Source of the DNA: Myxococcales bacterium
GTDB taxonomy: Bacteria; Myxococcota_A; Polyangia; Haliangiales; Haliangiaceae
NCBI GenBank assembly: GCA_016717005.1
Contig: JADJUF010000008.1
Span: forward strand, 77,501-141,500
Length of the DNA stretch: 64,000 bases
Direction: 5' to 3'
Shown piece by piece: positions 1-8,510 of this stretch. Below the pieces are notes generated by a model. That model worked only from the letters and a program-made list of their open reading frames with translations. It was not told where the DNA came from and searched no databases. The first letter of the stretch is position 1; each line of letters opens with the position of its first letter. The position numbers were made by a program, and so were the translations under genes.

Positions 1-182
1 CCGACCCTCCACGGTCGGGGCGGCACACGAATCTTCGGGTTCGTGGCGCGCCGGGACATAGGCCAGGTCGGTCAGTCATCTATCGATTCGCATCACAAGG
101 CTGGCGACCCCACCCGGGGCGCAGCCGTCCAGACGAACCTCGAACGTCAGCACATCGTTTGCTCGTGCTTCGGTATTTTTTT
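1..182 (+). other. rRNA spacer upstream of 5S rRNA
   Basis: No protein gene is supported here. The stretch begins with a perfect 6-bp hairpin (CCGACC/GGTCGG, positions 1-18) and then a 7-bp stem closed by a TTCG tetraloop around positions 29-46. It runs straight into the 5S gene, so it is most simply the internal transcribed spacer between an off-window 23S rRNA gene and 5S. I looked for the conserved 3' end of 23S rRNA and did not find it. The spacer assignment is inference from position and structure. Confidence 0.5.
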
Positions 183-299
<117 letters not shown>

Positions 300-340
300 T
301 CTTTTTGCGCTGGTCTCAGGACATGTCCTGGGCTGGTCAC

Positions 341-376
341 AGCCCGCATCTAACGATGCGGGCTGTTTTCTTTTTT
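341..376 (+). terminator. Rho-independent terminator of the rRNA operon
   Basis: A perfect 10-bp stem (AGCCCGCATC / GATGCGGGCT) with a TAAC loop is followed by GTTTTCTTTTTT. It lies about 40 nt after the 5S gene on the same strand, as expected for the end of an rRNA transcript. Confidence 0.92.
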
Positions 377-385
377 CGGTTGGAG

Positions 386-540
386 CGGCTTGGGCTCCGG
401 CTTGGGCTCGGGCTCCGGATCGGGCTCCGGATCGGGCTCCGGATCGGGCTCCGGATCGGGCTCCGGATCGGGCTCTGGCTCGGGCTCCGGCTCCGGGTCC
501 GGCTCGGGCTCCGGCTCGGGCGCCGGCGCCGGCGCCGGCC
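386..540. repeat. 12-bp GGCTCCGGATCG low-complexity tandem repeat
   Basis: About 155 bp of hexamer-based repeats. The clearest part has five near-perfect tandem copies of GGCTCCGGATCG, with looser GGCTCC and GGCGCC units on both sides. Because the unit is a multiple of three, the minus strand reads as a Pro-Asp/Glu-Pro series in one frame. That resembles the linkers of exported myxobacterial proteins (compare the Pro-Asp-Pro-Thr linker of the gene at 34417-36142), but no domain could be recognised on either side. From 541 to 790 I see no gene or structure I can name, so a decayed gene remnant is possible but unproven. Confidence 0.7.
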
Positions 541-790
541 TTCGGCCTGGTGGAGATGGTTGCCCGGCGAGGGTGTGGCCGAGGCGCAGGCGGTGGCGCA
601 CCCATGGGCCGTGCTCAAACATGCCTCGCGCTGACGAGATCCCCGACCGAGTGCTCCTGCGGTCGTCGGCGTTGCTCGAGGTGAGCTCGTGGGCGCTGCG
701 GAACTGCGCGCGGCCCATGGGTGCGTCACCTGGCGCCTCGGAGAAGCGCTGGCCACCGTTTGACCGCTGCGGCCCGGCACGCGAAGCGTG

Positions 791-1495
791 GGGACAGGCT
801 CCTGGGTCGCAGGTGCGCGAGATCGCGAGGGAATTTGGAGCTGGCGCGGCGGAAAAAGGGACAGGCTCCTGGGTCGCAGGTGCGCGAGATCGCGAGGGAA
901 TTCTGGGCTACCGCGGCGGAAAAAGGGACAGGCTCCCGGAAAAGGGGACAGGCTCCTGGGTCGCAGGTGCGCGAGATCGCGAGGGAATTCTGGGCTACCG
1001 CGGCGAAAATGGGGACAGGCTCCTGGGTCGCAGGTGCGCGAGATCGCGAGGGAATTCTGGGCTACCGCGGCGGAAAAAGGGACAGGCTCCTGGGTCGCAG
1101 GTGCGCGAGATCGCGAGGGAATTCTCGGCTACCGCGGCGGAAAAAGGGACAGGCTCCCGGAAAAGGGGACAGGCTCCTGGGTCGCAGGTGCGCGAGATCG
1201 CGAGGGAATTCTGGGCTACCGCGGCGGAAAAAGGGACAGGCTCCTGGGTCGCAGGTGCGCGAGATCGCGAGGGAATTTGGAGCTGGCGCGGCGGAAAAAG
1301 GGACAGGCTCCTGGGTCGCAGGTGCGCGAGATCGCGAGGGAATTTGGAGCTGGCGCGGCGGCAAAGGGACAGGCTCCTGGGTCGCAGGTGCGCGAGATCG
1401 CGAGGGAATTTGGAGCTGGCGCGGCGGAAAAAGGGACGGGCTCCTGGGTCGCAGGTGCGCGAGATCGCGAGGGAATTCTGGGCTACCGCGGCGGC
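791..1495 (+). repeat. 67-bp tandem repeat array, subfamily A (10 full + 2 truncated units)
   Basis: Full units start at 791, 858, 945, 1012, 1079, 1166, 1233, 1300, 1366 and 1433. The period is 67 bp, except one 66-bp unit. Two truncated 19-20 bp units (925, 1146) keep only the GGGACAGGCTCC head. Each unit opens with GGGACAGGCTCCTGGGTCGC, continues with a CGCGAGATCGCG core and GGGAATT, and ends near CCGCGGCGG plus an A-rich spacer. Two tail variants alternate (CTGGGCTACCGCGG and TGGAGCTGGCGCGG). All three frames are open because 67 is not divisible by three, so the long open frames here are artefacts. The array ends about 55 bp before the next gene. Confidence 0.93.
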
Positions 1496-1549
1496 AATGT
1501 GGTTGGCTGCGGCGAGCGGTTCGAGCGGGGGGCGCGGTATGCTGGCAGC

Positions 1550-2878
1550 GTGCGCGCCATCAATGTCCGTTGTCCCAACTGCGGCGCGAGCCTGACTGTC
1601 GACGACGGCGCCTCGTCGGTGGCGTGCCAGTACTGCGGCACGTCGGCTCGGATTCAGACGCGCAGCCGGGTCTTCCAGGTGCCGCGCGCGTTGCCCCTGG
1701 CGCAGGGGCCGATCGCGCGCCAGCCATTCAACAGGGCCGTGCTCATCGGCCCGATCTTGTTCTTGGTCATCGCGGCCGCGGTCGGGGTGTCAGTCGTCGT
1801 GCGGGCGCCGCGCCGGGCCTCGCCTGCGGCGGCCCCGCAGGCGCCGCAGCCCGGTCAGAGCGTGAGCGTCGAGGCGCCGCCGCCGAAGATCTACCCGGAC
1901 ACCTGGGCCACCGGCTTTCCGCTGATCACCGATGTCGACGGCGACGGCGGCGACGACATGATCGGCCTCACGCGCAACGTCCACGACGGCGACCGGGGCC
2001 AGATCGGCGCGTTCTCGGGCGACACGGGCGCACCGCTTTGGCGCGGCGACCCCATCGGCACCTACAGCGAGTCGGTGCAGAACACCCTCTACCTCGCCGG
2101 CGACCTGATCCTGATGGCGACGCCGGCCGGCGAGCTGCGGGCGTTCGCGCGCGCCGACGGCGCTCCACGCTGGACCGCCGCGCTCGGTGAGCGGATCAAC
2201 GTCGCGTGCGTCATCGGCGACCAGGTCGCGGCGGCGGTCGTCGGCACCAACGATCGTCGCTGGCACACGGTCGCGCTGGTCGACGGCGAGCAGGCCGATG
2301 CCGCGGCGCCGCGGCGGGTCGAGCCCCGCGACCGCACCCGCACGTCGCTGGCCTGGGTCGAGGGCAAGCTGCCGGCGGGGACGTGCGTGCCGCTCCCCTC
2401 GAACGACCGCAACGCCATGCCCGGCCTCGCCACGGCGGACTCGTGGTCGAAGCTGCCGAAGATCGAGGGCATGTCGGTGGTCCGGCTCGTCCGCCGTGGC
2501 GAGGGCCCGATCGTCGCGGTCGGCCGCAAGTGGCCGGGCACGGGCGTCCCGATGCTCGCGGTCCTCGACGGCCGCACCGCTCGCTGGACCACGGTGGTCC
2601 CGGACGCCAACCCGCTCGAGGCCCGCGCCGACGATCACCACGTCACCGTCGGCGCCGATGCGGTCTTCCAGGTCTGGGAGGGGAAGGACGGCCCCCACCT
2701 CACCGCCTTCGACCTCGCCGACGGACGCCGGCGCTGGGACGTGGCCCTCGACAAGGACCAAGCCCGCGTCGTCATCGGGGCGGTGATCGTCGGCGCCCGC
2801 GTGGTCGTCGCGGGGTGGGGCGGCCTTCAGGCCTTCGGCGTCACCGACGGCGCGTTCGCCTACACGCTCGGCGGCTGA
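1550..2878 (+). CDS. Zinc-ribbon, single-pass membrane protein with PQQ/WD-like beta-propeller domain
   Basis: 442 aa from a GTG start. The same frame is open far upstream, but that part is only the 67-bp repeat array, so I start where protein-like sequence begins. The N terminus carries a CPNC...CQYC zinc ribbon (about residues 7-29). One hydrophobic segment follows (about 65-83), then an Ala/Pro-rich stretch. The rest contains an FG-GAP/EF-hand-like DVDGDGGDD motif and repeated 'G..L.A.D...G...W' blades typical of PQQ- or WD-like propellers. The layout suggests a cytoplasmic zinc ribbon and an external propeller. Function is unknown; substrate binding or envelope sensing are guesses. The gene is flanked by repeat arrays on both sides. 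Confidence 0.75.
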   Translation: MRAINVRCPNCGASLTVDDGASSVACQYCGTSARIQTRSRVFQVPRALPLAQGPIARQPFNRAVLIGPILFLVIAAAVGVSVVVRAPRRASPAAAPQAPQPGQSVSVEAPPPKIYPDTWATGFPLITDVDGDGGDDMIGLTRNVHDGDRGQIGAFSGDTGAPLWRGDPIGTYSESVQNTLYLAGDLILMATPAGELRAFARADGAPRWTAALGERINVACVIGDQVAAAVVGTNDRRWHTVALVDGEQADAAAPRRVEPRDRTRTSLAWVEGKLPAGTCVPLPSNDRNAMPGLATADSWSKLPKIEGMSVVRLVRRGEGPIVAVGRKWPGTGVPMLAVLDGRTARWTTVVPDANPLEARADDHHVTVGADAVFQVWEGKDGPHLTAFDLADGRRRWDVALDKDQARVVIGAVIVGARVVVAGWGGLQAFGVTDGAFAYTLGG

Positions 2879-2937
2879 CGCGATCCGGAGCGCGCGGCCT
2901 GCGATCGTCGGCGGTTGCGCGCGGCGGCTCGGCTTCG

Positions 2938-3138
2938 GGGACCGGCTCCTGGGTTCCAGGTGCTCGAGATCGCTATGGAATTCGAGCGTACCGCGTCAGG
3001 AATGGGGACAGGCTCCTGGGTTCCAGGTGCTCGAGATCGCTATGGAATTCGAGCGTACCGCGGCCGGAATGGGGACAGGCTCCTGGGTTCCAGGTGCTCG
3101 AGATCGCTATGGAATTCGAGCGTGCCGCGGCCGGAATT
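2938..3138 (+). repeat. 67-bp repeat array, subfamily B (3 units)
   Basis: Three units start at 2938, 3005 and 3072, exactly 67 bp apart. They share the GGGACAGGCTCCTGGGT head and CCGCGGC tail with subfamily A. The middle instead reads CAGGTGCTCGAGATCGCTAT followed by GGAATTCGAGCG. The first unit has one head substitution (ACCGG for ACAGG). The array starts 60 bp after the propeller-protein stop and meets subfamily C head-on at 3138/3139. Confidence 0.93.
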
Positions 3139-3403
3139 CTGCCGCGGTAGGGCGGAATTGGTCATCGATTTCGGGCAGTTGCGACCCAGGAGCCTGTCCC
3201 CAATCCTGCCGCGGTAGGGCGGAATTGGTCATCGATTTCGGGCAGTTGCGACCCAGGAGCCTGTCCCCAATTCGGCCGCGGTAGGGCGGAATTGGTCATC
3301 GATTTCGGGGAGTTGCGACCCAGGAGCCTGTCCCCAATTCGGCCGCGGTAGGGCGGAATTGGTCATCGATTTCGGGTGGTTGCGACCCAGGAGCCTGTCC
3401 CCG
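3139..3403 (-). repeat. 67-bp repeat array, subfamily C (4 units, inverted)
   Basis: Four units in the opposite orientation to A and B, with the GTCCC end at 3200, 3267, 3334 and 3401, exactly 67 bp apart. Read on the minus strand each unit opens with GGGGACAGGCTCCTGGGTCG and has a CCCGAAATCGATGACCAATT core before CCGCCCTACCGCGG. Ungapped alignment with A and B keeps head, TGC.CGA.ATCG, AATTC and TACCGCGG, so the three are subfamilies of one element. The last unit overlaps the 3' end of the glucan synthase gene and supplies its stop codon. Confidence 0.93.
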
Positions 3404-6400
3404 GGAGGTCGATGTCGACCTGGTGCTCGTGCTGGTCGTCGAAGAGGGGGATGGTGTGGTCGGGCTGGAGGGTGCCGTCGCAGACGACGCGGTGCGTGCC
3501 GCGGTGGTTGCGGACATGGATGTGGAAGCAGGTGGCGCGGTGGCGGTAGTGGAGCTCGAAGCCGTCCCAGGCGTCGGGGAGGAGGGGCTCGACGCGCAGG
3601 CGATCGACCTCGAGCTGGACGCCGAGGAGCGACTCGAGGATGAGCCGGTACATCCAGGCGGCGGAGCCGGTGTACCAGGTCCAGCCGCCGCGGCCGGCGT
3701 GCTGCGGGTTGGTGTAGACGTCGGCGGCGACGACGTAAGGCTCGACCTTGTACACGTCGATCGCCGCAGGGGTGTCGCCGTGGTGGACCGGGTTGATGAG
3801 GCCGAACAGCTCCCAGGCCCGTGCGCGATCCCCGGCGGCCGCGAACGCCATCGCGGTCCAGACCGCGGCGTGGGTGTACTGGCCGCCGTTCTCGCGCACG
3901 CCGGGGACGTAGCCCCGGATGTAGCCGGGCCGGAGGTCCGAGGTGTCGAACGGCGGATCGAACAGCTGGATGAGCCCGAGATCGCGCCGCACCAGGCGCT
4001 CGTCGACGGCGGCCAGCGCGCGCCCGGCACGCTCGGGGTCGCCGGCGCCCGACAGCACGGCCCAGCTCTGGGGCAGTGAGTCGATCTGGCACTCGGCGTT
4101 GGTCGCCGAGCCCAGCGGCGTGCCGTCGTCGAAGTAGGCGCGTCGGTACCAGCCGCCGTCCCAGCCCTCGGCCTCGATCGCGATCCGGACCTGCTCGGCG
4201 CGGGCGACGCAGGTGTCGGCGAAGGCGTCGTCGGCCCGGGTCCGGGCCAGCGCGGCGAACCGGGTCAGCACGTCGTGGAGGAACCAGCCCAGCCACACGC
4301 TCTCGCCCCGGCCGTGCTCGCCGACCCGGTTCATGCCGTCGTTCCAATCGCCGCTGCCCATCAGCGGCAGGCCGTGGGCGCCGAACCGCAGGCCGTTGCG
4401 GATCGCCCGCACGCAGTGCTCGTACAGCGTCGCGGTCTCCTCGGCTCGGGCCGGCAGATCGTAGTAGCTGTCCTCGTCGTCCTTGACCTTGCGGCCGTCG
4501 AGGAAGCCGACCTGCTCGTCGAGCACGCCGGTGTCGCCGATGGTCGCGACGTACCGGCAGACCGCGAGCGGCAGCCACAGGTAGTCGTCGGAGATGTGGG
4601 TCCGGACGCCGCGGCCGAGCGGCGGGTGCCACCAGTGCTGGACGTCGCCCTCGCGGAACTGGCGCGCGGCCGAGCCGAGGATGTGCTCGCGGAACAGGGC
4701 GGGCTGGGCGTGGATCAGCGCCATCGCGTCCTGGAGCTGATCGCGGAAGCCGTAGGCGCCGCCCGACTGGTAGAAGCCGCTGCGGCCCCACATCCGACAG
4801 GCCAGCACCTGGTAGAGCAGCCAGCCGTTGGCCAGGAAGTCGAGCGCGGGATCCGGCGTCTGGACGTGGACCGCGCCGAGGGTCCGGCTCCAGGTGGCCC
4901 AGACCTGCTCGAGCGCGGCCCGGGCCGGCCCGACGCCGCGGAAGCGGTGCACCAGGTGGCCGGCGTCGCCGAGATCGCGGCCGGAGCCGAAGGTGAACGC
5001 GACCTCGCGCGCCTCGCCGTCGCCGAGCTCGATCACCGTCTGCATCGCGAGGCAGGGGTCGAGCGCCGCGCCGACCATGCCCGACAGCCGGGCGGCGCTC
5101 ATCGCCGCCGGGCGGGCCATCGTGCCGTTGCGGCCGAGGAACGAGGTCCGATCGCCGGTGACCGCGCGCTGGTCCTCGCTGCAGTCGAGGAACGCGACCC
5201 GGGCCGCGAACTCGGTGTTGTAGGCGTTGCGGGCCATCAGGCCGCGGCTGCCGCTGTCGAGCTCGGTGACCACGTGCGGCAGGTTGGTGGTCCGGTTCGC
5301 GCCCAGGACCAGCTCGAAGTAGCCGGTGAGCGAGACGCGGCGGGGCCGGCCCGACTCGTTGCGCAGCTTGATCACGACGAACTTCACCGGCGCGTCGGTG
5401 GCGACGAAGGTGGTGAGCTCGCTCGCGAGGCCGTAGGCGGTGGTCTCGAACACGCTGTAGCCGAAGCCGTGGCGGGTCGCGTAGACCGAGGCGGCGCCCG
5501 CCGGCAGCGGCGTCGGCGACCAGCACCGGCCGTCGTCCTCGTCGCGCAGGTAGAAGGCCTCGCCGCTGACGTCGGTGACCGCGTCGTTGTGCCAGGGCGT
5601 CAGGCGGTAGCTGTGCGCGTTCTCGCACCAGGTGTAGGCGCCGCCGCTCTCGCTGACGACGGTGCCGAACCACGGGTTGGCGAGCACGTTGACCCACGGC
5701 GCCGGGCTGCGGGCGTCGCTGCTGGTGGTGATGACGTACTCGCGGCCGTCGGGGGTGAAGCCGCCGACGCCGTTGAACCCGACGAGGTCGGGGCGCTCGA
5801 CCGGCTCCGCGGCCGCCGGCGCGCGTTGCAGCCTGGGCGCGACGCGGCGGTCGCCGCCGCGCAGCAGCGGCGTGGCGGCCTCGGCGCGGACCCGGCGGTC
5901 GAGCAGCTCGGCGATCGAGGCGCCGCTGTCGCTGACGATCAGCCGGGCCACGGTCTGCATCAGGACCTTGTCGTCCTCGGAGATCTGCTCGCCGCGGCGG
6001 ACGAAGATGCCGCCGGGGCGATCGATCAGGCTGCTGTCGGTCACCGCGGCGATGACCGCGAGGATCTCGTCGTGCAAGACCTGGCGGTAGCCGGACGGGT
6101 CCTCGTTCCAGATCACCAGGTCGGCGGCGACCCCCTTGAGCCGCCAGTAGGTGTGGGCCCGGACCAGCTGCCGGATGAGGTCGAGGTGGGCGACGTCGGC
6201 GATCCGGACCAGCACGATCGGCAGGTCGCCCGAGATCGAGTACGCCCACAGGTTGGCCTGGCCGCCGCGGTTGCGGGCGATCAGGCTGCGGGGCGCGCGC
6301 AGGATCGGGTTGGCGTACAGCACGCTCGAGGCCAGGCGATCGTAGAGCTGGGTGTCGAGGTTGGAGGCGTCGAGCCGGCGCTGCACGACCCGGCCGTGGG

Positions 6401-8510
6401 TCCACGACAGCTCGAGCACGCGATCGGGCGCGTGCCGGTCCCGGTACTTCTCGATCAGGTGCAGCGCGCCGGCGCGGGTCTCGCTGACGCCGGTGGCGAC
6501 GTGGAAGCGCGCGGTCGCGTCGGGCGCGACCACGATCCGGCCGCGGATCGCGACGATCGGATCGAGCACCGCGCCGGCGCTGTCGGTGAGCCGGTCGCGG
6601 TACATGGCCACCGGATCGGTCACCGAGCGGCCGCGGCCGAGGAAGGCCGCGCGCGAGGTCTCGTACGACACCGGCCCGGCGCCGGCGCCGTGCAGGGTCA
6701 AGAGGTGGAGCATCCACGGCGGCTGGTCGTCGCCCGAGCGCGGTCGGCGGGTGGCGAGGATCGCCTGCTGGTCGGCGACCAGCTCGGTCTGGACGAACAG
6801 GTTGCTGAACGCGGGGTGGGCCGCGTCGGCGGCGGCGGTGGTCAGCACCACCTCGGCGAAGGTGGTCAGCTCGATCGTGCGCGCGGTCCGGCCGCGGTTG
6901 GTGACCGTCACCCGGCGCAGCTCGACGTCGTCCTCGGGCGACACGCTGATCTCGACGTGGGTCTCGAGGTCGCCGTCGGTGCGGCGGAACTCCGCCCGGC
7001 CCGGGGCGTAGATGGCCTCGTAGCGATCGGCGGCGACCAGGGTCGGCTGGTGGGCGACCGACCAGAACCGGCCGCGGTCGACGTCGCGCAGGTACCCGAA
7101 CGAGCCCCAGCAGTCGCGGGTCGGATCCTCGTGCCAGCGCGTGACCGCGAGGTCGCGCCACCGGCTGTAGCCGCCGCCGGCGTTGGTGATCACGACGTGG
7201 TAGCTGCCGTTGGACAGCAGGTGGACCTCGGGGCTGGGCGTGTTCGGCGTGGTGTAGACCCGCAGGTCGTGCTCGGCGTCGGCCGCGGCCGCGCCCGCGG
7301 ACGAGACCTCGGCCGGGTGCGGGTTGATCCGCGCGACCTGCGGCACGCGCTCCTGCAAGAGCAGCTCGGTCGCGCGCACCGCCGGATCGGCGACGAACCG
7401 GCGCTGCATCGGCCGATCGAGCAGGACGTAGGCCAGGGCCAGGAAGCTCATGCCCTGGTGGTGAGCCATGAACGACCGGATGGTCACGTGGCTGGCGCCG
7501 GGCGGCAGGCGGGCCGGGGTGTAGTCGATGGCCTCGTACAGGCCGTGGGCGCCGAGCTGGCCGTCGGCGATCAGCCGGCGCAGGTTCTCGGTCGCGGCCC
7601 GCGGCGCGACCATCAGCCCCATCACCGTCGAGTACGGCGACACCACGAGGTCGTCGCCGAGCCCGCGCTTGAAGCCCAGGCCGGGGACGCCGAACGATCG
7701 GTACTGGTAGTTGAGCTGCGCGTCGGTCTTGTTGTAGCCGGACTCCGAGATGCCCCACGGCACGCCGCGCTCGCGGCCATACTCGATCTGGCGCTCGACG
7801 ATCGCGGTGCAGGTCTGATCGAGCAGCGTGCCGTCGTACGTCGGCATGATCAGCAGCGGCATCAGGTACTCGAACATCGAGCCGCTCCACGACAGCAGCG
7901 CCGGCTGGCGGCCGGCGGTCGTGAGCTGGCGTCCGAGGCTGAACCAGTGCTCCTGCGCCAGCTTGCCCTGCGCGATCGCGAGGAAGCTGGCGAGCCGGGC
8001 CTCGGACGCGAGCAGGTCGTAGTTGCCGGGGTCGAGCTGGTGGTCGGCGACGGCGTAGCCGATGCTGAGCAGGCGGCGGGCGGGGTCGTAGAGGAACTCG
8101 ACGTCGAGGTCGGCGAACGCCCGGCAGCGGCCGGCGAGCGCGGTGAGCTCGGCGGCGCGCTGATCGGCGCGCGCGGTCGCCAGGTCCGGGTCGGCCGGCG
8201 CGAGCCACGCCCGCTCGGCGCGCGCGCGCGCGCCGTCGTCGACGAGGGCCTGGGCCCACGCGCTGGCCTCGGGATCGTCGTGCGCGTCCACCAGCTCGCG
8301 CAGCGCGTCGGCCTCGACGGCGAGCTGGGCGAGCTGGGCGTCGGCGGCGGTGTCGGCGTCGTCGACCGCGTCCGGGACCGACCCCGCCGCGGGCTGCAGC
8401 CCCGCGCGCGCCCGGGCGATGGCCTCGGCGACCTCGGGCCAGGCCGCGGTGGTCTCGGCGAGCACGTCGAGGATCGCGCCGAGCCCGCGGACCAGCGCGG
8501 CGCCGCGGGG
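3363..8510 (-). CDS. ndvB: Cyclic beta-1,2-glucan synthase, C-terminal segment (GH189-like and GH94 domains)
   Basis: This is the C-terminal 60% of one gene spanning about 3363-11936; summed length (about 2,860 aa) matches known Cgs/NdvB/ChvB proteins (about 2,830-2,870 aa). The first third holds the glycoamylase-like domain, now linked to GH189 cyclisation activity, with the SGYNKTDAQLNYQYRSFG motif. The C-terminal half is a GH94 phosphorylase-like region with GSGDWNDGMNRVG carrying the usual acidic residue. In known enzymes these parts cyclise the glucan and control ring size. The frame joins the preceding segment through a single-base change near 8507-8511. The last 11 codons (TGSWVATTRNR) and the stop come from the 67-bp repeat, so the original C terminus was probably displaced. 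Confidence 0.85.
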   Translation of the reverse strand, partial: PRGAALVRGLGAILDVLAETTAAWPEVAEAIARARAGLQPAAGSVPDAVDDADTAADAQLAQLAVEADALRELVDAHDDPEASAWAQALVDDGARARAERAWLAPADPDLATARADQRAAELTALAGRCRAFADLDVEFLYDPARRLLSIGYAVADHQLDPGNYDLLASEARLASFLAIAQGKLAQEHWFSLGRQLTTAGRQPALLSWSGSMFEYLMPLLIMPTYDGTLLDQTCTAIVERQIEYGRERGVPWGISESGYNKTDAQLNYQYRSFGVPGLGFKRGLGDDLVVSPYSTVMGLMVAPRAATENLRRLIADGQLGAHGLYEAIDYTPARLPPGASHVTIRSFMAHHQGMSFLALAYVLLDRPMQRRFVADPAVRATELLLQERVPQVARINPHPAEVSSAGAAAADAEHDLRVYTTPNTPSPEVHLLSNGSYHVVITNAGGGYSRWRDLAVTRWHEDPTRDCWGSFGYLRDVDRGRFWSVAHQPTLVAADRYEAIYAPGRAEFRRTDGDLETHVEISVSPEDDVELRRVTVTNRGRTARTIELTTFAEVVLTTAAADAAHPAFSNLFVQTELVADQQAILATRRPRSGDDQPPWMLHLLTLHGAGAGPVSYETSRAAFLGRGRSVTDPVAMYRDRLTDSAGAVLDPIVAIRGRIVVAPDATARFHVATGVSETRAGALHLIEKYRDRHAPDRVLELSWTHGRVVQRRLDASNLDTQLYDRLASSVLYANPILRAPRSLIARNRGGQANLWAYSISGDLPIVLVRIADVAHLDLIRQLVRAHTYWRLKGVAADLVIWNEDPSGYRQVLHDEILAVIAAVTDSSLIDRPGGIFVRRGEQISEDDKVLMQTVARLIVSDSGASIAELLDRRVRAEAATPLLRGGDRRVAPRLQRAPAAAEPVERPDLVGFNGVGGFTPDGREYVITTSSDARSPAPWVNVLANPWFGTVVSESGGAYTWCENAHSYRLTPWHNDAVTDVSGEAFYLRDEDDGRCWSPTPLPAGAASVYATRHGFGYSVFETTAYGLASELTTFVATDAPVKFVVIKLRNESGRPRRVSLTGYFELVLGANRTTNLPHVVTELDSGSRGLMARNAYNTEFAARVAFLDCSEDQRAVTGDRTSFLGRNGTMARPAAMSAARLSGMVGAALDPCLAMQTVIELGDGEAREVAFTFGSGRDLGDAGHLVHRFRGVGPARAALEQVWATWSRTLGAVHVQTPDPALDFLANGWLLYQVLACRMWGRSGFYQSGGAYGFRDQLQDAMALIHAQPALFREHILGSAARQFREGDVQHWWHPPLGRGVRTHISDDYLWLPLAVCRYVATIGDTGVLDEQVGFLDGRKVKDDEDSYYDLPARAEETATLYEHCVRAIRNGLRFGAHGLPLMGSGDWNDGMNRVGEHGRGESVWLGWFLHDVLTRFAALARTRADDAFADTCVARAEQVRIAIEAEGWDGGWYRRAYFDDGTPLGSATNAECQIDSLPQSWAVLSGAGDPERAGRALAAVDERLVRRDLGLIQLFDPPFDTSDLRPGYIRGYVPGVRENGGQYTHAAVWTAMAFAAAGDRARAWELFGLINPVHHGDTPAAIDVYKVEPYVVAADVYTNPQHAGRGGWTWYTGSAAWMYRLILESLLGVQLEVDRLRVEPLLPDAWDGFELHYRHRATCFHIHVRNHRGTHRVVCDGTLQPDHTIPLFDDQHEHQVDIDLPGTGSWVATTRNR

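Noticed and set aside
1..182. 3' end of 23S rRNA
   Set aside because: No conserved 23S terminal sequence found; hairpins suit a spacer.
390..2878. Very long plus-strand open frames across the 67-bp array, some joining the zinc-ribbon protein
   Set aside because: They consist of repeat units whose 67-bp period cycles all frames; no domain is present until the CPNC zinc ribbon at about 1565.
791..3403. CRISPR array
   Set aside because: Units are contiguous near-identical 66-67 bp repeats without unique spacers, and no cas genes exist in the window.
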